64,000 nucleotides of DNA from Linanthus parryae (GCA_023055425.1 JALGPY010000002.1:46176821-46240820); one strand, 5' to 3'; counted from the first letter of the stretch, positions 10,356 to 21,111 are shown. Translations and numbers: made by a program. Notes: generated by a model from the letters alone, not told the origin.

Positions 10356-13300
10356 ATGGCAAACAACTCATCGAGTTCACAACATTCCCTACGATCTGTC
10401 CTTGAGAAGGACAAGCTCTCTGGAACCAACTTTCTCGATTGGTACAGAAACTTGAGAATTGTTCTCAAGCAAGAGAAGAAGCTGTACGCAATAGAGGAGC
10501 ATGTTCCAGAAGGTCCAGAGAATCAGACACCTGCTGCCTTAAAGGCGTATCAAAAGCGTGTTGATGACGCTAATGATGCGGCCTGCCTAATGCTTTGCAC
10601 CATGACCTCTGAGCTTCAGAAGCAACATGAGAACATGAATGCTGTCGATATGATCGAACATCTAAAGCAGCTCTTCCAAGAGCAGGCGAGGGTAGAGAGG
10701 TATGAGGTCTCAAAGGCACTGTTCAAATGTCATCTGGCAGAAGGGAACCCGGTGGGACCCCACGTACTCCGAATGATCGGGTACTTGGAGAATCTCGCCC
10801 GGCTTGGGTTCCCGGTCGGCCAAGAGTTGGCAACCGATCTCGTGTTGCAATCGTTGCCCGAGAGTTATGGACAGTTCATTATGAACTATAACATGAACGA
10901 GATCGTTAAGCCACTGCCAGATTTGCTCAACATGTTGAGGACGGCTGAACAGAGCATCAATAAGGGTAAGGGCAAAGCCATTATGATGGTGCATAAAGGA
11001 AAGGGTAAAAAGTTTGCCTCTTCCTCCAAGGGCAAAGGCAAGTCAGTTGCTAAGTCCAAGGAACAAGCCCTTAAGCCTGTTGGTGCCATTGCCAAGGTCG
11101 TGACTAAGGGTGAATGTCACTACTGTAGTCAACCTGGACACTGGAGGAGGAACTGCCCAAAATATCTGGAGGACAAGAGGCTTGGAATAGTGATTCCACC
11201 ACCACCAGGTATTTTTGTTGTAGATGTCAATTTAACTGTCTCTACATCATGGGTATTAGATACTGGATGTGGATCTCATATTTGTCGAAATATGCAGGAT
11301 CTAAAGAGAAGTAAAAGATTGGCTAAAGGGGAGGTAGATCTGCGCGTTGGGAATGGAGCAAAGGTTGCTGCGTTGGCCATAGGCGTGTGCGAGCTATCTC
11401 TGCCTTCAGGATTAGTTTTAGAATTAAATAATTGCTATTTTGTGCCTGCTATGAGCAGAAACATTATTTCTATTTCTTGTTTGGACAAGGAAGGTTTTAT
11501 TATTTCAATAAAGAACAATTGTTGTTCCTTTTATTTGAATAATATTCACTATTTTAGTGCGCAATTATTTAATGGACTTTATGTCCTTGATCTAAGTAAT
11601 CCTGTCTACAACATTAATACCAAGCGGATTAAAATAAATGATTTAAATCCTGCTTATTTATGGCATTGTCGTTTAGGCCACATAAATGAGAAACGTGTAT
11701 CTAGACTCCATAAGGATGGATTGCTAGACTCATTTGATTTTGAATCATATGAGACATGTGAGGCTTGTTTATTGGGAAAAATGACAAAGTCCCCTTTCAA
11801 TAAGAAAGGTGAGAGGACTAGTGAGCAATTGGCGCTCATACATACCGATGTGTGTGGGCCATTTGCCACGCCTGCCAGGGGTGGTTATGTCTACTTCATT
11901 ACGTTTACTGATGATTACAGTAGATATGGATTTGTGTACCTTATGAGGGCAAAATCCGAATCCTTTGAAGTGTTCAAGGAATTCAAGAATGAAGTAGAGA
12001 AGCAACTTGGCAAAAGTATCAAGGCTCTACGATCGGATCGTGGAGGAGAATACTTAAGCCAAGAGTTTGACGACTATCTTAGAGAGTGTGGGATCGTGTC
12101 CCAACTCACTCCACCCGGAACGCCACAATGGAATGGCGTGTCCGAGAGGAGGAATCGAACCCTATTAGATATGGTTCGGTCTATGATGTGTCAAACCGAT
12201 CTTCCATTATCATTTTGGGGCTACGCTCTATTAAGTGCAGCTTTCACCATTAACCGTGTTCCATCTAAATCAGTCATGAAGACACCATATGAGATGTGGA
12301 GTGGGAGGCGTCCCACACTGTCGTTCATGAGGATTTGGGGCTGCGATGTCTATGTAAAACGTTTACAATCAGACAAGCTAGGGCCTAAATCGGATAAGTG
12401 TAAATTTGTGGGGTACCCTAAGGAAACGAAGGGATACTACTTCTACAATCCAACCGAAAACAAAGTGTTTGTTGCTCGGACCGGCGTGTTTCTAGAAAGA
12501 GAGTTTGTCTCTAAAGAAGCAAGTGGGAGGAATGTAGAACTTGAAGAAGTTCAAGAACCACAAATCACAGAACCGATTATGGAACATGAACAGGAATCAC
12601 AAGCAGTTGTGGAGACACCTGTTCAGGTAACACAAGAGCTTCGTAGATCTAGTAGAGTGCGCCAGGAACCCGAGAGGTACGGACTTCTCGTAACTGATTC
12701 CGGTGACACGATGCTCATAGATGATGAGCCTACTACCTATGAGGAGGCCATGAATGGCCCAGACTCGCAGAAGTGGCTTGAAGCCATGAGATCCGAGATG
12801 GAATCCATGTATACCAACAAAGTATGGACTTTGGTGGAACCACCTGATGGGGCGCGGCCCATAGGGTGCAAATGGGTCTTCAAGAAGAAGATCGACATGG
12901 ATGGTAATGTGATTACCTATAAGGGCCGATTGGTGGCTAAAGGATTCAGACAGATTCATGGTATTGACTATGATGAAACCTTTTCACCAGTCGCAATGAC
13001 CAAATCCATCCGAATCCTACTTGCAATTGCAGCATACTACGACTATGAGATTTGGCAGATGGATGTCAAAACAGCATTCCTTTATGGGAATCTCCTCGAG
13101 GACGTGTATATGATACAGCCAGAGGGTTTTGAGGATCCAAAGCAAGCCAACAAAGTCTGTAAGCTGCAGCGATCCATTTATGGATTGAAGCAAGCTTCTA
13201 GGAGTTGGAATCGACGTTTTGATGAAGTGGTCAAAGAGTTTGGCTTCATCAGAAACGAAGATGAGTCTTGTGTCTACAAGAAGATTAGTGGGAGCTCTGT

Positions 13301-14306
13301 AGCTTTTCTGGTCTTGTATGTGGATGACATACTACTCATTGGAAACGACATTCCCATGCTGCAATCTGTGAAAGATTGGCTAGGAAAGTGTTTCTCAATG
13401 AAGGACTTAGGGGAAGCAGCCTATATACTCGGTATAAAGATCTATAGAGATAGATCTAAGAGGTTGCTAGGCCTAAGTCAAAGTATATATATTGACAAGG
13501 TGTTGAAACGGTTCAACATGCAAGATTCCAAGAAGGGATTCTTGCCCATGTCACATGGAATCACTCTTTCGAAGAGTGGTTGTCCTTCCAATGAGATTAA
13601 GAAGGAACGCATGAGTAGGATTCCCTATGCCTCGGCCATAGGATCCATCATGTACGCCATGTTATGTACTAGACCAGATGTGTCATATGCCTTGAGTATG
13701 ACAAGCAGATACCAATCCAATCCGGGTGAGAGTCACTGGATTGCAGTCAAGAACATCCTAAAGTACTTAAGAAGAACTAAGGATGCTTTCTTGATGTTTG
13801 GCGGTGAGGAAGAGTTGCGTGTAAGGGGTTACACTGATGCAAGCTTCCAAACCGACAGAGATGACTTTAGATCACAGTCGGGATATGTGTTTTGCCTGAA
13901 TGGAGCAGCGGTGAGCTGGAAGAGTTCCAAGCAAGAGACGGTAGCTGATTCTACAACAGAGGCTGAGTACATTGCTGCAATTGGCGCAGCAAAGGAGGCT
14001 GTTTGGATCAGAAAGTTTGTTTCTGAACTTGGTGTGGTCCCTAGCATTGCGGATCCAGTGGAGTTGTTCTGTGACAACACTGGGGCGATCGCGCAATCAA
14101 AGGAACCCAGATCGCACCAGAAGTCCAAGCATGTGCTCAGGAAGTTTCATCTGATTCGAGATATTATCGATAGAGGAGACGTTCGGATATGCAAGATTCC
14201 TACAGATGATAATCTGTCAGATCCGCTTACGAAGCCTCTCACGCAGTGGAAGCATGAAGGGCACACTAGGAGTATGGGCATACGAGATGCGCCAGATTGG
14301 CTCTAG
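10356..14306 (+). CDS. gag-pol: Copia gag-pol polyprotein, intact
   Basis: One frame of 1326 codons from 10326 to the stop at 14306. The likely start is the second methionine (10356, MANNSSSSQHSL), which begins the gag domain; ten residues lie before it. Numbering from 10326: zinc knuckle CHYCSQPGHWRRNC at about 264-277, protease DTG at 312-314, integrase HHCC about 445-485, integrase D508, D571 and E607 (D-x35-E), RT YVDD at 998-1001, RNase H with DSTTEAEY near 1207 and CDNTGA near 1249. All catalytic residues checked are present and no frameshift or stop is seen. The domain order protease-integrase-RT-RNase H defines Ty1/copia. Confidence 0.97.
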   Translation: MANNSSSSQHSLRSVLEKDKLSGTNFLDWYRNLRIVLKQEKKLYAIEEHVPEGPENQTPAALKAYQKRVDDANDAACLMLCTMTSELQKQHENMNAVDMIEHLKQLFQEQARVERYEVSKALFKCHLAEGNPVGPHVLRMIGYLENLARLGFPVGQELATDLVLQSLPESYGQFIMNYNMNEIVKPLPDLLNMLRTAEQSINKGKGKAIMMVHKGKGKKFASSSKGKGKSVAKSKEQALKPVGAIAKVVTKGECHYCSQPGHWRRNCPKYLEDKRLGIVIPPPPGIFVVDVNLTVSTSWVLDTGCGSHICRNMQDLKRSKRLAKGEVDLRVGNGAKVAALAIGVCELSLPSGLVLELNNCYFVPAMSRNIISISCLDKEGFIISIKNNCCSFYLNNIHYFSAQLFNGLYVLDLSNPVYNINTKRIKINDLNPAYLWHCRLGHINEKRVSRLHKDGLLDSFDFESYETCEACLLGKMTKSPFNKKGERTSEQLALIHTDVCGPFATPARGGYVYFITFTDDYSRYGFVYLMRAKSESFEVFKEFKNEVEKQLGKSIKALRSDRGGEYLSQEFDDYLRECGIVSQLTPPGTPQWNGVSERRNRTLLDMVRSMMCQTDLPLSFWGYALLSAAFTINRVPSKSVMKTPYEMWSGRRPTLSFMRIWGCDVYVKRLQSDKLGPKSDKCKFVGYPKETKGYYFYNPTENKVFVARTGVFLEREFVSKEASGRNVELEEVQEPQITEPIMEHEQESQAVVETPVQVTQELRRSSRVRQEPERYGLLVTDSGDTMLIDDEPTTYEEAMNGPDSQKWLEAMRSEMESMYTNKVWTLVEPPDGARPIGCKWVFKKKIDMDGNVITYKGRLVAKGFRQIHGIDYDETFSPVAMTKSIRILLAIAAYYDYEIWQMDVKTAFLYGNLLEDVYMIQPEGFEDPKQANKVCKLQRSIYGLKQASRSWNRRFDEVVKEFGFIRNEDESCVYKKISGSSVAFLVLYVDDILLIGNDIPMLQSVKDWLGKCFSMKDLGEAAYILGIKIYRDRSKRLLGLSQSIYIDKVLKRFNMQDSKKGFLPMSHGITLSKSGCPSNEIKKERMSRIPYASAIGSIMYAMLCTRPDVSYALSMTSRYQSNPGESHWIAVKNILKYLRRTKDAFLMFGGEEELRVRGYTDASFQTDRDDFRSQSGYVFCLNGAAVSWKSSKQETVADSTTEAEYIAAIGAAKEAVWIRKFVSELGVVPSIADPVELFCDNTGAIAQSKEPRSHQKSKHVLRKFHLIRDIIDRGDVRICKIPTDDNLSDPLTKPLTQWKHEGHTRSMGIRDAPDWL

Positions 14307-14309
14307 TGC

Positions 14310-14320
14310 AAGTGGGAGAC
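14310..14320 (+). promoter_or_regulatory. Copia polypurine tract
   Basis: AAGTGGGAGAC lies directly before the 3' LTR, eight bases after the gag-pol region ends, the expected plus-strand priming site. Confidence 0.85.
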
Positions 14321-15739
14321 TGTTGGAATAGATGCCCTAGAGGCAATCTAGTTTAGTATGAATTTGTAATTGGCTAGAAATTCATTTATTATTTATTGGA
14401 TATTTAATATAATGAAGTCCTTAGATTTACAATTGTGTTGTTTATCTTAAATATCCCTAGTCAAGTATAATGATTAAATGGGACAATCATCTATAGACTA
14501 GTATGGGGTTGGATTGGTATGGAGATATCACGATCCAACACATAGGTGTGCATTACGGAATGTTGCACTGGATTGACCCATCACCGAGAAGGCTACATAC
14601 ACGTTATGTTGAGTCACAAGTGCTTCTCGGGTACAATGGTATTGTCATCCTTAGACTTGAAGTCACTAGATATTCTAGTTGTGGATCATTGTGATCTTGG
14701 TAGCGTTAAACGCTACACCGTAACTGGGTAGTTATAAAGGCGTGTACTGGATACAATGAGAAGCAAGCTTAGAGATCGTAGTGGACGTAGAGAGGATTTG
14801 CCCCTCCCACATAACGGGAGCAAATATCCAAGGCCACTCGAGGATAGTGCTTATAGAATGTCTGGCCAGACTCAAATAAATCAATATATGGGATATTGAT
14901 GTTATTTGCACGAATAAGGCTATTCCATGGATCGAGAAACTAGGGATTGGATATACGAGTGTGACTTGTATGTCTCGTATCCAATCCGGATATGGAGGCA
15001 AAGGGATGAGACAATTACTTGTACAAGGTTGTCTAGATGACTATTCTATTAGTTGGCTAGAATGGATGTTTTGCTAGAAACCGCTCCATATTAGCAAAGA
15101 GTTGCTACCAACTAGATAGAACCTATGGGGTCACACGCCATATAGAGTTTTACTAGATTTGGAATTAATTAATTGGATTAATTAATTAGAAGGATCACTT
15201 TGCAAACCCTTGCAAACTTAGTAGGGACTAATTTGCAAGGAAGGGACTAAATTGAATTCTAGTAGGACTAGAATAAGTCCTTTAGGTAGTTAACAAGGAG
15301 TTGTTGGACTATATAAAGGACCCTCCTCCTTCCTTCCCATAACAACTTATGCTCTAGAGAGAACATAACAAGAGTGGGAGAGAACAAAGGAGAGAGAGAG
15401 CAAGCAACAAGAGGGACGCCGCCGCCCCCTCGTCCCCGACGCCACAAAGGGGCCGAACCCCCTTTTTGTGCCTCGTTTTGCGTGATTCCTTCACACTCCT
15501 TTCATTCCGGGCTAGCACCAAGGAGATTGGAGATCTAGGAACAACTCTAGGCGTGGATCAACTATAGAGAACGTGACACTATTCGCGTTTGAAGTCATCA
15601 AGGAGAACCCAAAGGTGTGTTTATGATTTCTTACCTTCACTATCGTTATGCATCTAGACTTGTGATCCTTGGAGGGTTTTGCATGGTTGTTTGTTTGATT
15701 ATGCTTCCGTTTGCGCGATCCATGAATCAAAACCCTACA
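14321..15739 (+). repeat. Copia 3' LTR (1419 bp)
   Basis: Starts TGTTGGAATAG and ends CCCTACA, followed by the TSD copy ATGTG at 15740-15744. It is 11 bp shorter than the 5' LTR through one indel and otherwise differs at two bases by eye. Confidence 0.97.
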
Positions 15740-17876
15740 ATGTGGTGTTCGCGTCTATGACATAGAACTTCACCGAGCACTTGATTTTACCAATCTGAAC
15801 GCCTAGGCGGATCCATCCGATCGTCATTCTAGAATCACTTCCGAATCCCACCAGTGGAGATGGACGCTTGACTACCTTGTGCTCGGGGATCCCTGCTAGC
15901 TTCAGTGTGTGGAGTGGAACAACATTGACCGCTGCTCCTCCATCGACGAATGCTCGCTTGAATTCGACGCCGTTGATGATGGCGGTCACGTACAGGGGCC
16001 TCTGGTGGCTCGCATCTGTCGTCTTGTCACTGGCAGAAAAGGTCATAATCTTTTCTGTGGAACGGGACGCCCTGATGACTTTCCCGTTGGAGACCACGAG
16101 GTCCTCCTCGTAGTCCTCCGCTATCCTTAAGATTGCTTTTGTCATATCCGTTCGGCACTTTTCAGAGAAGTTCATCTCGTTGAAGAATTTGTTGAAGCCG
16201 TGCGACCCTTTTATGCGGTCGGCACGCTCATCCTCCGTGTCCATGCTGTAGTCTTCATCTTCATGGACTTCAGCAATGATGGGTAGACCATCCTCTGCGA
16301 CTTCTTCCAAGTCCACTATCGAGATCATGGCGACCTCTTTGCCCTTTGAGCCCGAATCTGTATGGGCAGGCAGCGGGTTGTTGCGCACATCCTTCCGGTG
16401 GTCGCTGACGATGAGTTCGCCGTTCTTCATCTTCTGATCGAACGCGAATCTGAGCTTCTTGCACTCGGCCGTGGGGTGCATGACCTTGCCGTGGTATTCG
16501 CACCACTTAGGGTCCCTCGTCATCTCCTTGGAGGGTGCTTTCTCGAGCGGTGGCAGGACGCCGTCCTTGCGCCACTGTCTGCAGAGATCGCTCGCTTCCT
16601 CCACCGAGCATGGCAGAGGCGGTGCGTCGAAGTTTGCAACTTTTGCTTGCTTCTGGGGCGAAACTGTATTGACCTCAGCTTCGCGTCCCCGCTTGTAGCC
16701 AAATCTGCCGATCTTGTAGGTGGTGCCGCTCGCAGGTCGTTCTGGAGCGCTCTTCTTTCTCTGTCTCTCGACAATGGGCTCGATGTTCATCGTGCATTCG
16801 ATGAGCTTTGAGAACGTAGGTGTTTGCAAATTGATTAGCATGCCTTTGTATTCATCTCGCATGCACTGCAGGCATATCTCTACGAGCCGACTTTCGAGCA
16901 TTGGATCCTTGCACTCCAAGGATTTCGCTCTGAATTTCTTGATGAAAGTGATTCCATCTTCCTCGCGTTTCTGATACATCCGCGAGAGATGGATCATCGT
17001 CACCTTTTCTTCCATCTGGAAGAACTTGGTATAGAACTTCTGGACCATGTCGTCCCAAGTCTTCACAGATCCGGCCTCCAATGTTCGGTACCATTTGTAT
17101 GCTACATTCCCAAGAGATTTTGGGAATTCTCGCATCAGCAGCTTGGGATCGGCTCCGTATGGACCCATGACATCAATGAAACGCATGACATGCTCATGAG
17201 CGTTTCCATTGACGTCCTCGAACTTATCCCATTTGGGAGCCTTGTACCCCGCCGGGTTAGGCATGAGATAGATCTCTCGCGGAATGGGTGGATCGTTGTC
17301 TAGCTTCGGGATGATGGTATCCGCGAACGACTGATGAGCCAGGATGGAGTCCACGCGCTTCTGCAAGGACGTCATGCATTCTGGAATGCTCCCCTCGGTA
17401 GCTGGCGGAGGGGTTGCCGTAGGCGGTGGCGACACATATGCCGCCGGAGGATTGGGAGCGTATTGACTACCCGCGTTTCCCCAGATTGTCGCTGGTGGAG
17501 GCAGAGTGTACTGCAGAGCTGGGTTGGACGCCAAAGCCGGGGGCTGAGAGGCGTGAGCAGCAGGGGGTAGCATTAGTGCCGTTGACCCTTGGACCGAAGG
17601 CAGCTGCGTGGCTGACGGTGGAGCGGTAGGGGTTCCTCCTCCCTGAGGGATAGCGGTGGCTGGTGGAGGATTTGGCGCAAGGGTGCCCAGAACGGCCAAG
17701 ATCCGTTCTAACTGCGCAGACTGAGACTTGAGAGCTTTTGCCTGACTTTGGACAGTGGCGTCCAAAGACTCTAAAGTTGGTGCCTCGCCGGGAGTCGTCG
17801 GAGTACGGCGGGCCTCGTCTCCCGAGGGAGTTTCGGTGGAAGGCGATCGGTTGCTGACATCGTCCTCCTGAGACAT
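15740..17876 (-). CDS. gag: Gag-protease ORF of the Tat element, upstream piece
   Basis: About 712 residues from the ATG at 17876 to the copia insertion point. The first 160 residues are Pro, Ala, Thr and Ser-rich. A retrotransposon gag domain spans about 215-350 (WYRTLEAGS, TWDDMVQKFYTKFF). A knuckle-like C-x2-H-x4-H-x4-C stands at 459-472 in place of a standard CCHC. The aspartic protease motif DGGAAVN begins near 645. The frame continues exactly into 6809-7241 when the copia element and one TSD copy are removed, so the gene was whole before that insertion. Confidence 0.92.
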
Positions 17877-17897
17877 GGTTGCTTTTGCTGGTAAGTT

Positions 17898-17914
17898 TCA
17901 CGTCGGGTTCACCA
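17898..17914 (-). promoter_or_regulatory. Primer-binding site of the Tat element
   Basis: On the minus strand TGGTGAACCCGACGTGA starts three bases after the proposed LTR end and 22 bases before the gag ATG. It begins with TGG, the complement of a tRNA CCA end. I cannot name the tRNA with certainty. Confidence 0.6.
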
Positions 17915-17917
17915 AAA

Positions 17918-18554
17918 TGTGCACAAGAGATTCCGGCAGGGAGACCTCCGTGTACACCGTGCGTAGTGGATCAGGGATCGCACAGGAAGAGTAGGGGTGT
18001 GTGTAGGGAGAGAGTAAGTCAGTAGCAATGTCTGAGAGAGAGACAGAGGTTTGGCAGAGCTTCCGCGTATGGCAGTGTGTTCTCCTTTGTATGGAAAGGT
18101 TAACGATCAATATATACTGGAGAACATGACCGTTGTAGTGTGGTTAATGCGCCCATTAATGGCGGCTTAATTAGCTTAACCATAACGGCACGTTCGTCCG
18201 AGTATATAGGAACCGTTAGAGCACGTGGTGCGCGAGTACCGGAACCGTTACGAGGTTGACCGGGTTTGACCGGATTGACCGGGTCTAGGGAGCTCGTGCC
18301 ATAGATCTCTCAAAACAGTTACTAAAGGTCGCGCGCGGGCTTGGCTCGCACGCGACAGGGCTTACTCTAGCCTCCAAACCACTAAGTCCCTACAAGTCCC
18401 GTGCAGTGGTATGCGAGGGCTCTGTCTCGCAGCCCCCACATGGATCAGCTCGGCTGGTGATCCTGTGTGTGTGGAGCACAATATGGTGTGCTGGATGGTT
18501 GCCACGTGGCCAGGATCTGTCATGTCAGAAAGCAGTATCTACAACGACATACAT
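17918..18554 (-). repeat. 5' LTR of the Tat element, right boundary uncertain
   Basis: On the plus strand it starts TGTGCACAAGAG beside the primer-binding site. A minus-strand TATA box lies at about 18106-18117 (tatatattg), some 190 bp upstream of the LTR end. The right edge at ...ACGACATACA is chosen only because it gives a TG start on the minus strand; with no second LTR in the window it cannot be verified. Confidence 0.5.
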
Positions 18555-18760
18555 GTAAGACTAAAAAATATTGTAATGAACTTGCTGCTTGAGATGGTAA
18601 ATTGAGAGTTTTAGGAATGAGGGATATGGGATGTCACTTTCACAAAATTTGGAGGTCTATATGAAATTGGGCGAAAATATTAATTTAGCTGCTATTTTCA
18701 ATTTTCTACAACTCGCGTATTACCATTCACAAAATATCAAGGCTTAACTCTCTCTCTCAC

Positions 18761-18824
<64 letters not shown>

Positions 18825-19366
18825 GACATAATAATTACATTGCAACCCTACTTGTAAAAACTAGTTGATTGTATCTCCGTTTGCACAATATTCGTCAATG
18901 GTAAAAGAATTCGGTCAAAAAATCAACGAACTTTGAAACTTGGAGGGCATTCTATCACGCAATGTAATGGTTTTGTATCTCATAAGATGGGCACTTAATG
19001 AAAATACTTACGCCGGCTTGGATTTGGTGATGCGTCCCCGTTTTGCAAATGGGGATGCAATCAAGATGTTCTAAAACTGGAGTTATAGTGTGATAGTTTT
19101 GAAAAATTGGGGTATGAATTAAATAATTTAGCCAAATCTCAATCATAAGGCATTTTGATTTACTTCTCTTTAATGGAATCTAGTTAATTCTTCTATCCAG
19201 TCAACGATCCACCATAGGTTGATGAATTCAGGTATATATTATATGCATGTGACCCTATCAAGATGAAGCTATAAAATATTAATCCATATCTAAGTGAATC
19301 TTGTTTTTTCTTTACTTAAATAGATATCTTGGGAGAAAAAAACTTGCAAAACTTTTTTCTCTAGTT
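18555..19366. other. Intergenic, AT-rich, with an (AT)n microsatellite
   Basis: No gene recognised. An A-run followed by about 22 TA units lies at 18761-18822. From about 19193 the sequence is paralogous to the distal DEFL2 promoter at 40917 onward (shared cgatccac, gcatgtgaccctatcaagat and agatatcttgg blocks), so the last 170 bp are upstream promoter sequence of DEFL1. Confidence 0.7.
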
Positions 19367-19374
19367 GTAGACAG

Positions 19375-20156
19375 TAAAGTTTTAAAAACCGGACCGGCCA
19401 TCGAACCGGTGAGGCACCGGTTCATGGTCGGACCGGTCGGACCGGTGGTCGGACCGGTTCAATCGCACGTTTATTAAATAATATATAAGTATTTATTTTT
19501 ATATAATATCTATTAAATGTAATTAAAATATAACTTGTAAACGTAAATATGATCAACCAGTTGATTAAAGTACCCAACATTAACATTCTCGTTTAGAAAA
19601 CATGCAAGTTTAATGATATTAATTTACAATTTGATATAAAAATATATTTACATTCATGAATTATTTAAAAATTAAAATTATTGAAAGAACAAATTATGTT
19701 TATATATAATTTTATATGGACTTGAGCTTTAAAAATACCATGTTTCGAAGTTTCGATACAAAATGAAATTATATGTATGTTTAATAACATTTGGTTCAAT
19801 AAAACTAAAATGTATAAATGGTAGTAGTTCATAAAATAGAAGTGATCTGAGATTTGGTTTATATATAAAAATGTGAATCACAGTAACAAGTGATCACTTG
19901 TCCCAGCGGATAAGCTCTGTGCCTCAGTGGAAGTTGGTTTGATTCTCACTCGGCACATTGATTTTGCGGAATTAATGAAAACCGGCCGGTTTTCGACCCG
20001 CCGGTTCACCGGTTGGGCCGTAAACCGGCCAGTTCTTGACCGGTTTTGACCGGTTTGATGCATGCCCGGTCCGACGTCTGAACCGAACCGGGCCGAGCCC
20101 GGTTCACCGGTCCGACCGGTCGAACCGGCCGGTCCGGTCCGGTTTTTAAAACTGTG
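19375..20156. mobile_element. hAT-type MITE, 782 bp, in the DEFL1 promoter
   Basis: Flanked by the perfect 8-bp duplication GTAGACAG (19367-19374 and 20157-20164). The ends are inverted repeats built from AGTTTTAAAAACCGGACCGG with further CCGGTCGGACCGG-type inverted blocks inside. There is no transposase. The interior is AT-rich and holds a tRNA-like stretch at about 19888-19967. An 8-bp TSD is the hAT hallmark. The element ends 44 bp before the DEFL1 TATA box and separates it from conserved upstream promoter sequence. Confidence 0.92.
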
Positions 20157-20199
20157 GTAGACAGACTGGTAGAGTACTTTCTCAAGCAAACACTGGCCC

Positions 20200-20207
20200 T
20201 ATAAATA
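20200..20207 (+). promoter_or_regulatory. TATA box of DEFL1
   Basis: TATAAATA lies 75 bp before the ATG. The segment from here to the ATG (CACAACC...ATCAA, then GTTAGTTAAACCA...AAAC ATG) is closely matched upstream of DEFL2 at 41364-41454. Confidence 0.75.
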
Positions 20208-20274
20208 CTCTAGTTTCTGCACAACCTTATCAAGCACTACCCATCGTTAGTTAAACCATAAACAGTTAAGAAAC

Positions 20275-20707
20275 ATGGTGGCGAAGAAGAACAGCAGACC
20301 AGCTACTAGCGGGGGCGACACACCTCCCAAACCCAAACTGTTGTTCCTTGTGTCATATCTGATGTTTTTCCTCGTTGTGGCCGGCTCTGTTGGTGAGGAG
20401 CTCGCTCGCTCATTCACTAGCATGCGTCTAATTCTTTCTATCTTCTCTAATTTTCAACTTTCTAAATATTCTAGAACTTTAAGGGCTACTTATAAATTTG
20501 TTTGCAGGAAAAGCTGATGCAGAATGCTACAAGGTTAGAGTGTTCCACAGTCTTTGTAGGTTGCCCGGAGTTGGCGAAAAACAATGTGCCGATCTCTGTT
20601 CACAGGGCGGAGAAAACCGTGGGGAGTGCATTGAATCCGATTGCGTATGTTCATTCTGTTCTGGAAGTGTCTCAGTGCGGACTAAGAAGGTTTCCGCTTA
20701 CCTTTGA
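20275..20707 (+). CDS. Defensin-like secreted cysteine-rich peptide (DEFL1)
   Basis: Two exons, 20275-20392 and 20508-20707, joined across a 115-bp phase-1 intron with GT...AG ends, giving 105 residues. Residues about 20-40 form a hydrophobic signal segment after a basic, Ser/Pro-rich N-terminal stretch. The mature part has eight cysteines spaced C-x9-C-x9-C-x3-C-x9-C-x4-C-x-C-x2-C; the C-x3-C and C-x-C pair is the cysteine-stabilised alpha-beta signature of plant defensin-like proteins. The C2-C3 gap is longer than in classical defensins (usually about 5). Such peptides are secreted and act in defence or in cell signalling; which applies here is unknown. A paralogue with identical spacing lies at 41455-41918. 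Confidence 0.88.
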
Positions 20708-20979
20708 GTGTGCAGTTTTATGAATTTGCATTTGCGAGGGGTTAATGATAATAACAACAGTTAATAATGTTTGTTGTATAAGGTTTGTTGTATTGTCGTG
20801 TGAAAGATATCAAATTGCAAACAGCAATTGTCGGTCGTCCTCTAGTTTGTATGGTTTAATTATTGGGTTCTTGTCGAGATTGGTACCTCTTTTAATTTCT
20901 TTTCTTTTGTGAAATTCTCTTTTAACTTTACCAATGAGTTCTTTTTATTTTCACCACCAACGAAAGAAATGCATTCATT
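20708..20979. other. Downstream flank of DEFL1
   Basis: No gene seen. A block around TTATGAATTTGCA (20718-20735) is shared with the 3' flank of DEFL2 (42098 onward), so the duplication that made the two genes extended past the stop codon. Confidence 0.6.
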
Positions 20980-20993
20980 AAAAATACGAGTAC

Positions 20994-21097
20994 GCGGCTG
21001 GGGTGGTAGCTGAAGTGGTAGAGCGTTGGAAGCCCCTACATGAGGTCCCGGGTTCAAACTTGGTTGACGACAAAAAAAATTCTCAAAAAAAAAATAA
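20994..21097 (+). mobile_element. tRNA-derived SINE with 14-bp target duplication
   Basis: About 104 bp with an A-box-like TAGCTGAAGTGGTAGAGCG and a B-box-like GGTCCCGGGTTCAAACTT, ending in an A-rich tail. It is flanked by AAAAATACGAGTAC at 20980-20993 and 21098-21111. The promoter boxes and long A-tailed TSD mark an RNA polymerase III retroposon moved by LINE machinery. It is not a functional tRNA: there is no acceptor stem or anticodon arm. Confidence 0.88.
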
Positions 21098-21111
21098 AAA
21101 AATACGAGTAC

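Larger units (their letters stand above)
7242..15739 (+). mobile_element. Complete Ty1/copia retrotransposon, Angela-like, recent insertion
   Basis: An 8498-bp element with all parts present: 5' LTR (7242-8671), primer-binding site matching initiator tRNA-Met, long leader, uninterrupted gag-pol, polypurine tract and 3' LTR (14321-15739). Both flanks carry the perfect 5-bp duplication ATGTG (7237-7241 and 15740-15744). The LTR start TGTTGGAAT...GCCCTAGAGGCAAT resembles Angela/BARE/Wis LTR starts. It lies inside the protease region of the minus-strand Tat element. By eye the LTRs differ at two positions plus one 11-bp indel, so the insertion is very young and the element may still be active. 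Confidence 0.97.
1..18554 (-). mobile_element. Ty3/gypsy element, Tat lineage, interrupted and cut by the window edge
   Basis: A large LTR retrotransposon reading right to left: 5' LTR (about 17918-18554), primer-binding site, gag-protease, pol, then a long 3' untranslated part with a minisatellite. Assignment to Tat rests on pol order (protease, RT, a degenerate RNase H, a second complete RNase H, integrase); the second RNase H and a long 3' region with tandem repeats are known Tat traits. The 3' LTR is not seen and should lie left of base 1. A copia element at 7242-15739 splits the protease region. The right LTR edge is a guess, because no partner LTR or TSD is available for comparison. Confidence 0.85.

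Noticed and set aside
20994..21070. Possible tRNA gene
   Set aside because: A and B boxes are present but there is no cloverleaf, and it has an A-rich tail with a 14-bp TSD; it is a SINE.
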